DNA of 5,730 nucleotides from Methylococcaceae bacterium (GTDB lineage: Bacteria; Pseudomonadota; Gammaproteobacteria; Methylococcales; Methylococcaceae), in NCBI GenBank assembly GCA_012026715.1, contig VEPB01000500.1:1-5730 (forward strand), given 5' to 3'. The notes beneath the pieces were generated by a model. That model saw nothing but the letters and a program-made list of their open reading frames with translations, searched no databases and was not told the origin of the DNA. Of this stretch, positions 1 through 4,037 are shown piece after piece (the first letter of the stretch is position 1; every line of letters begins with the position of its first letter). A program made the translations under genes and the position numbers.

Positions 1-3000
1 CGGGCGGTAATTGGGCGGCTGCTGGAAGGTCGCCCCGTGACAGGTGGAACATCGTCCGGTGTTCACAGCCGCATGATCCATGGCCGCACCGGCCCAGGAT
101 GTCGCGGTAAACGGCGCCACGCTGCCGATCAAGGCATTCTGGTGACAGAGTTCGCAGCCGCCACTGGCCAGTGGGATGTGCCCACTGCTGAGCTGGGTGG
201 CCCCGATCGCCCCCTTGCCCGCATGACAGGCGCTGCAACCCGTCTTGGAGGTATGCAGGTAACCGCCATCGGACCAACATAGATAGGCGCCCACCGCGCC
301 GGAAGCGCAAACGTGGGTGGCGTCGCGGGCCCGATCGTGACAGCCGGCCTGGCTGCAATCCAGCGAGCCGGTCGCCACGTGGTTGGCTATTGCATTCTGC
401 CCCAAGGGCTTTTGGCTGCCCGCCCAGGTGGCGCCGCTGTGACAACTGGCGCAATGATCGACGATGCCGGCGGCCTGATGGTCGAGCACGGTAGACGCAA
501 AATTACTGAAGTCGCCCTTGGCGTTATTGGCGTGGCAACCGCTGTTGCCGCAATCCAGCGTCGTCGGGATATGGTTGGAGGGTTTCCCCTTGACCGTCTG
601 GTTGGCGAACCGGGTGTCGTGGTCCTGATGGCAGGTGGAACAGGCCACGGTGCCGATCACGGCGTGGTTCATCGCCGAACCCTGAACCGTCTTGACGTGG
701 TTAAACCCCGTGAAGTCGGCTTCGCTGCTGCCGGCGTGGCAGGCTTCGCAGGAGGCCGTGGTCGTGATGTGATTCGCCACCGCGTTTTTGCCCAGCGCCC
801 CGGAAGATGCGTAACTGCCGGTGTCGTTGTGGCACAGCGAACATTGGCCGGTAATGTTGAGCTGGAGGTGATCCAGGGTGCCGTCGCGGAAACTGACCGG
901 GGTCGGCCAGGAGGCGGTCACCGTGGCCTGGTGACAGGCGTAGCAGTCCGCCGTCGGCAAAGCACCTAGATTCGCACCGGATACAGTGACACTGCTGTTG
1001 GGCGGAATGTGGTTGCTCAAAGGACCGGTGATACCGGCCTGCTTGCCGTCATGGCAACCGTCGCAACGGGTGGTACCGGGCACCACACCCACCGCTCCCG
1101 TTACCGGGTCCTTCAGCTGCGAATGATCCATCGCCTCGCCGAAGGATTCTGTGGTGTGACAACGCTGGCAGGCGTCGCCGGCATTGCTGTCCAGATGGTG
1201 CTTTTGATTGTTGGGGTCGTTGATCTGCCCCACGATCAGCATGTTGTTCTGGGTCGTGCCGGTATGGCAACGGGCGCAGGGCGGCGATGCTTTGGAACTG
1301 CTCCCGGAGCCGGTGACGGTAACTCCGGAGTGATCCATCTGGGCCCCGGCAAAGCTGGTGAATCCCTGATGGCAGTGTTCGCAGGACAGATCGCCCGGGT
1401 TGGGGATGTGATCGGTTCCAACGCTGTCCGCCGCCTTAGGCCAATCACCGACCGCCGGCATGGCGTAGGCGCGGTAGGGTTCGACCGCGAACCTGGCGTT
1501 ATGGCAGCGCTCGCAATTACCGGAAACGCCGAGCGTTTCATGGTCCAAATCCCCGGTATTGGCCCAGGTTTGCGGCTTCGGCCAGCCATTGGCTGCACTC
1601 ATGGCCTGCTGGTGGCAGACCTCGCAACTGGCATCGGGCATGTTGGCGGGGTTGGGGATATGGTTGGCGTCACGCCCCTGGGCCGACTTGTTGTCGTGAC
1701 AGCCGCCCTGGGCACAACCACCGGTGGTACCGGTATGGTCGTACTCCACGGCGGTCCGGAAGCCACCTGGGATGGTGACGTCGCGGTGACAGTTTTCGCA
1801 GGCCCCCTGCTTGGGGTGCAAGCCGCCGTCGGCTTTTCTGTCGGGGCGTCCCCTTATTTCCTGACCCGCATGGGATTCGCCGTCGTGACAGTTGGCGCAG
1901 GGCACATTCACCTGACCGCCGTCGGCGCTGATCACGCCGGCCTTGACGTGGTCCATGGTCGCCCCGCTCCAGTCGGGAGCCACGAAGGGGAATTCGCCGA
2001 TCACCGCATTCTGGTGACAAGCCAGGCAATCCGCATCGGTCGGCACGTGGTCGCGCGGCTTGCCCTTGGCGATCTTCTTGCTCGGGTCGTGGCAGATGAC
2101 GCAGGGCTGGTTTTCGCGGACGATCTGCTCGTGGTCCATGGGCGGATTCTTCCAGCCGTCGGCCTCGTCCGCCTTGTCCGGGCTATGGCAGCGGGCGCAG
2201 GAATCGTCCGTGGGGACGTGCTTCTTCGGCTTGCCCAAGGCGCCGACCTTGCGGAAGCTGCCGTCGTGGCACAGCACGCAGTTCTCGAAGATTTCCGAGG
2301 CCCGGTGACTCATCCGGGCCGGCCTGAACTTGCGATTCGGGTCAATGTGACAGTTGCCGCAGGCGGCATTCTTGACAGCCGGGTCACCCGTCGGCTGGTC
2401 CAGGGGAATGTGGCCGGGCGGTGTCGGTGCACTGGTCGTCCCCTTGGCGATGACGCCGGCATGGCAACCGGCACAGCCACCGCTCCCGCCGGAACCGGCC
2501 AGCAGTTCCGGCGTATGGTTCATATCCCACTTGCGGAAGGTCTTGGCCGACGTGTGGCAGTCGGCGCAATTGCCGGCCAACGCGGCATCGATGTGATTCG
2601 GTGCGGCACCGTCCACACTCTTCCGGCCGGGCCAGTCCGGCGGGAACGGGGCATCGGCGATCCCCATCGGCGTCGCCCGATCCGCCAAGGGGCTGAAACT
2701 CCAATTTTCGGGGTTGTGACAGCTGCCGCAATCGCTGCGGCTCCAACCGCTCTTGCGATAGCTGATGCCCAGCACGGCATGCTGGCGCGGCCCCATGACC
2801 CCGGTCCGCCAATCGGCGAAGCGTTTCTTGATGGAGCCGGAATGACAGCGCTCGCAGGGGGCCGGAGTTGCGCCGTCCGCCATCAGCGTCGGGAAGTGGT
2901 TGTAACTGCCGTCCGGGCCACCCTGCCCCGCGGCACGATCGCCGTCGTGACAGTCCGCGCAATTCTTGCGAATTCCGTTATGGCCAAAGCTGCCCCCGAC

Positions 3001-3726
3001 CCAGGACTCGAACGGCGCGGAACCGTTGTTGCCGTCCACGGTGGCAAGATGACAGCGCTCGCAGGACTGCTTGCCGATGGCGATGTGTTCCGGGAATTGT
3101 TCGACGCCGGAGGCTAGGCTGCCGTCGTGGCAGGCCCGGCATTTCTTCTGGATACCGCTGTGGTCCATGACCGCGCCGGACCAGGAGGCAAAGGGCAGCG
3201 GCGGCTGTTGATTGACGCCTGTATACGTGGCGCCATGACAAACGCCACAGTCCTGTTGGCCGACATTGGGGATATGACTATGACCCAGGCTGGCCTGGGC
3301 GTCGTCTACGGTCCAGGGGCGGTGTTCCAAGCGGCGGAACTTCTCGACGTGACAGTGCGAACAGGATTTCGCGTCCACGCCCGAATGCAGTACCCCAAGA
3401 TCGCTGACAACCGAACCTTTCCAGGTTCGCAGCGGGTCGGATGGATCGGGGCTGGAAAGCGAAGCCCATGGGGTGTGGCAGACCGAGCAATCCAGGTCGT
3501 CGGAACTGGGAATATGACCTGGCTTGGGCGCCTGCTTCTTGCTCTCGGCATCCCACTGGACGAATTGGCCGTTATGGCAGTCGTTGCAGTTGGAGACTAT
3601 GCCTGTGTGGATCGCATCAAAAGAGACATTGCCGAAAGGATTGTCGGCTTTGGCCAACGCCGTATCGGCAAGAAACAGGCACAGGAATCCGAAGAACAGA
3701 CTTGGCCCTAGACTTTTCCAGTTCAT
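1..3726 (-). CDS. Giant multihaem c-type cytochrome, N-terminal 1242 residues (3' end outside window)
   Basis: Likely an exported electron-transfer protein that acts as a haem wire in the periplasm or at the outer membrane. Reading from ATG at 3726, 1242 codons run without a stop to base 1, so the C-terminus is missing. Residues 1-25 form a Sec signal peptide. From residue 47 to 1230 there are 35 haem-attachment motifs (32 CXXCH, 3 CX4CH), 25 to 54 residues apart. Besides the motif histidines there are 43 others, and at least one lies 6-22 residues before every motif, which fits bis-His ligation. The modules resemble the doubled-CXXCH / cytochrome c7-like class; no catalytic domain is recognisable. 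The ATG is the first after an in-frame TGA at 3802-3804 and directly starts the signal peptide, which decides the start. There is no lipobox, so it is probably not a lipoprotein. It lies downstream of an outer-membrane barrel gene on the same strand, the arrangement of porin-cytochrome conduits. Electron donor, acceptor and direction cannot be read from the sequence. Confidence 0.95.
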   Translation of the reverse strand, partial: MNWKSLGPSLFFGFLCLFLADTALAKADNPFGNVSFDAIHTGIVSNCNDCHNGQFVQWDAESKKQAPKPGHIPSSDDLDCSVCHTPWASLSSPDPSDPLRTWKGSVVSDLGVLHSGVDAKSCSHCHVEKFRRLEHRPWTVDDAQASLGHSHIPNVGQQDCGVCHGATYTGVNQQPPLPFASWSGAVMDHSGIQKKCRACHDGSLASGVEQFPEHIAIGKQSCERCHLATVDGNNGSAPFESWVGGSFGHNGIRKNCADCHDGDRAAGQGGPDGSYNHFPTLMADGATPAPCERCHSGSIKKRFADWRTGVMGPRQHAVLGISYRKSGWSRSDCGSCHNPENWSFSPLADRATPMGIADAPFPPDWPGRKSVDGAAPNHIDAALAGNCADCHTSAKTFRKWDMNHTPELLAGSGGSGGCAGCHAGVIAKGTTSAPTPPGHIPLDQPTGDPAVKNAACGNCHIDPNRKFRPARMSHRASEIFENCVLCHDGSFRKVGALGKPKKHVPTDDSCARCHSPDKADEADGWKNPPMDHEQIVRENQPCVICHDPSKKIAKGKPRDHVPTDADCLACHQNAVIGEFPFVAPDWSGATMDHVKAGVISADGGQVNVPCANCHDGESHAGQEIRGRPDRKADGGLHPKQGACENCHRDVTIPGGFRTAVEYDHTGTTGGCAQGGCHDNKSAQGRDANHIPNPANMPDASCEVCHQQAMSAANGWPKPQTWANTGDLDHETLGVSGNCERCHNARFAVEPYRAYAMPAVGDWPKAADSVGTDHIPNPGDLSCEHCHQGFTSFAGAQMDHSGVTVTGSGSSSKASPPCARCHTGTTQNNMLIVGQINDPNNQKHHLDSNAGDACQRCHTTESFGEAMDHSQLKDPVTGAVGVVPGTTRCDGCHDGKQAGITGPLSNHIPPNSSVTVSGANLGALPTADCYACHQATVTASWPTPVSFRDGTLDHLQLNITGQCSLCHNDTGSYASSGALGKNAVANHITTTASCEACHAGSSEADFTGFNHVKTVQGSAMNHAVIGTVACSTCHQDHDTRFANQTVKGKPSNHIPTTLDCGNSGCHANNAKGDFSNFASTVLDHQAAGIVDHCASCHSGATWAGSQKPLGQNAIANHVATGSLDCSQAGCHDRARDATHVCASGAVGAYLCWSDGGYLHTSKTGCSACHAGKGAIGATQLSSGHIPLASGGCELCHQNALIGSVAPFTATSWAGAAMDHAAVNTGRCSTCHGATFQQPPNYRP
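277..309 (-). other. Non-haem cysteine pair C1140/C1150 in the cytochrome
   Basis: Residues 1140-1150 read CASGAVGAYLC. Neither cysteine is followed by His, so neither is part of a haem motif. They are the only cysteines of the mature visible protein outside the 70 motif cysteines. They lie between haems 32 and 33, next to His1138 and His1158, in an unusually apolar insert. A disulphide is the simple guess. Confidence 0.6.
337..357 (-). other. CX4CH haem-binding motif (haem 32)
   Basis: Residues 1124-1130 read CSQAGCH, preceded by Asn-His-Val at 1115-1117. It is the second expanded motif within 75 residues, and both are B modules. The Asp-Cys-polar-x-x-Gly-Cys-His pattern resembles haem 30, suggesting the two share ancestry. 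Confidence 0.8.
532..552 (-). other. CX4CH haem-binding motif (haem 30)
   Basis: Residues 1059-1065 read CGNSGCH. The preceding Asn-His-Ile-Pro (1051-1054) marks a normal B module, so the expanded motif sits in the regular haem series. Confidence 0.8.
1696..1716 (-). other. CX4CH haem-binding motif (haem 19)
   Basis: Residues 671-677 read CAQGGCH, with four residues between the cysteines instead of two. It keeps its A-module context, with Tyr-Asp-His at 662-664 as the likely distal-ligand site. CX4CH motifs are known to bind haem in tetrahaem cytochrome c3. Confidence 0.8.
3652..3726 (-). other. Sec signal peptide of the multihaem cytochrome
   Basis: Residues 1-25 show a short n-region with one Lys (MNWKSLGPS), a hydrophobic core (LFFGFLCLFLA) and a polar c-region ending Ala-Leu-Ala. 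Cleavage is most likely after Ala25, or after Ala27 (Ala-Lys-Ala). Cys16 lies in the core, but the preceding residues Gly-Phe-Leu do not make a lipobox. Export through Sec is required for haem attachment, which happens in the periplasm. Confidence 0.85.
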
Positions 3727-3733
3727 GCCGACG

Positions 3734-3738
3734 CCCCC
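3734..3738 (-). promoter_or_regulatory. Weak, G-only ribosome-binding site of the cytochrome gene
   Basis: On the minus strand, five consecutive G residues lie 8-12 bases before the ATG at 3726, within a G/C-rich stretch. A canonical AGGAGG is absent. The closest purine-rich match (GAGGAAA) is more than 35 bases upstream of the ATG, too far to serve it. The call rests on spacing alone. Confidence 0.35.
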
Positions 3739-3808
3739 GCGCCCAAAGAGATGGATCGATTTCCTCAATTCACATCCCTTTGCCCAACCGCTCTCCCGCA
3801 ATCACGCC

Positions 3809-3832
3809 GAAGGACTGCCGAGGCAGTCCTTC
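3809..3832. repeat. Perfect 11-bp inverted repeat in the cytochrome leader
   Basis: The arms GAAGGACTGCC and GGCAGTCCTTC are exact complements around a 2-base centre. Folded as RNA, the inner pair would open to give about 10 bp with a small loop. It lies 83 bases before the cytochrome ATG and 10 bases beyond the T tract of the strong terminator. No T tract follows it on either strand, so it does not read as a terminator itself. It could be an mRNA leader hairpin, a protein-binding operator, or a copy of a dispersed palindromic repeat. Confidence 0.6.
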
Positions 3833-3842
3833 CTTACATCGC

Positions 3843-3878
3843 AAAAAAAACCGCCGTGACAGCTTAGTTATCACGGCG
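3843..3878 (-). terminator. Strong Rho-independent terminator between the two genes
   Basis: On the minus strand, CGCCGTGA pairs perfectly with TCACGGCG across an 11-base loop region, which a U-G and an A-U pair can shorten. One G then eight T follow directly. This is the textbook shape for intrinsic termination of leftward transcription. It lies 159 bases past the stop of the barrel gene and 116 bases before the cytochrome start. It may therefore end the barrel transcript or act as a conditional attenuator in the cytochrome leader. It has no T tract on the plus strand. Confidence 0.8.
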
Positions 3879-3995
3879 AAATCAATCTTGCGCGGTCAGG
3901 CACCCGCGCGGGCACTCTAGAGACGAGGCCTAACCCTAACCGATCCGAGGCCGGCGAATTGAGAAACCGTCGACAGTTTTACCTCGCGCCCCATT

Positions 3996-4018
3996 AAAAC
4001 CCGACGCGAACAGTCGGG
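3996..4018 (-). terminator. Terminator-like hairpin just after the barrel gene
   Basis: Nineteen bases beyond the stop codon, the minus strand reads CCCGAC, a 7-base loop and GTCGGG, followed by TTTTAA. With one bulged U the stem gains a G-C pair closing a UUCG tetraloop, a very stable arrangement. The T tract is only four bases, so termination may be partial. Its position suits the 3' end of the barrel gene's mRNA. Confidence 0.6.
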
Positions 4019-4037
4019 CGACGGCGCAGGTACAGCC

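Larger units (their letters stand above)
37..3609 (-). repeat. Alternating di-haem repeat array in the cytochrome (35 haem modules)
   Basis: Residues 40-1230 are built of haem modules in strict A/B alternation. Odd-numbered modules (A) carry a His usually in a Met/Leu-Asp-His context, and their haem motif is often followed by Asp/Asn-Gly or Ala/Ser-Gly. Even-numbered modules (B) mostly carry Asn/Asp/Gly/Lys-His-Ile/Val-Pro before the motif, often followed by Gln. A linker with Trp frequently joins a B module to the next A module (for example W182, W242, W306, W400, W586, W1211). First cysteines are at residues 47, 80, 122, 160, 196, 222, 256, 291, 333, 387, 418, 456, 483, 510, 542, 567, 610, 643, 671, 701, 738, 782, 817, 853, 888, 928, 962, 993, 1029, 1059, 1092, 1124, 1164, 1191 and 1226. 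The A/B calls were made by eye; a few modules (9, 11, 13, 18, 24) fit their class only loosely. Confidence 0.85.
3727..4037. other. Non-coding gap between the barrel and cytochrome genes
   Basis: These 311 bases hold no convincing reading frame on either strand. From right to left they contain the weak terminator hairpin, a 16-bp near-palindrome (3964-3979), a GC-rich stretch, the strong terminator, and the 11-bp inverted repeat before the cytochrome start. I found no convincing sigma-70 or sigma-54 promoter by eye, although the two terminators imply that the cytochrome gene has its own promoter or depends on read-through. Confidence 0.7.

Noticed and set aside
37..969. Plus-strand frames 37-282 and 313-969
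   Set aside because: They share the antisense register of the 702-codon shadow and are separated from it only where the cytochrome uses the Leu codon CTA.
2384..2962. Minus-strand frame of 192 codons inside the cytochrome gene
   Set aside because: It is an out-of-frame reading, rich in Arg and Ser. The cytochrome frame through the same bases carries an unbroken series of haem motifs.
1009..3117. Plus-strand open frame of 702 codons
   Set aside because: It is exactly codon-aligned antisense to the cytochrome gene. Each CXXCH appears as Val/Met-Thr/Ala-x-x-Thr/Ala, and the product is a Gly/Ala/Val-rich string with no domain. It stays open because the cytochrome hardly uses TTA, CTA or TCA codons.
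1..3726. Regularly spaced recurring short words on the plus strand (GTGACA/ATGGCA then a nearby ACA/GCA), suggesting a DNA repeat array or CRISPR
   Set aside because: The recurrence is the reverse complement of the haem-motif codons, with irregular spacing of 75-162 bases and no conserved direct repeat.
3929..3942. CCTAACCCTAACC telomere-like tandem in the gap
   Set aside because: There are only two copies of a 6-base unit. This is most likely chance in a non-coding stretch.
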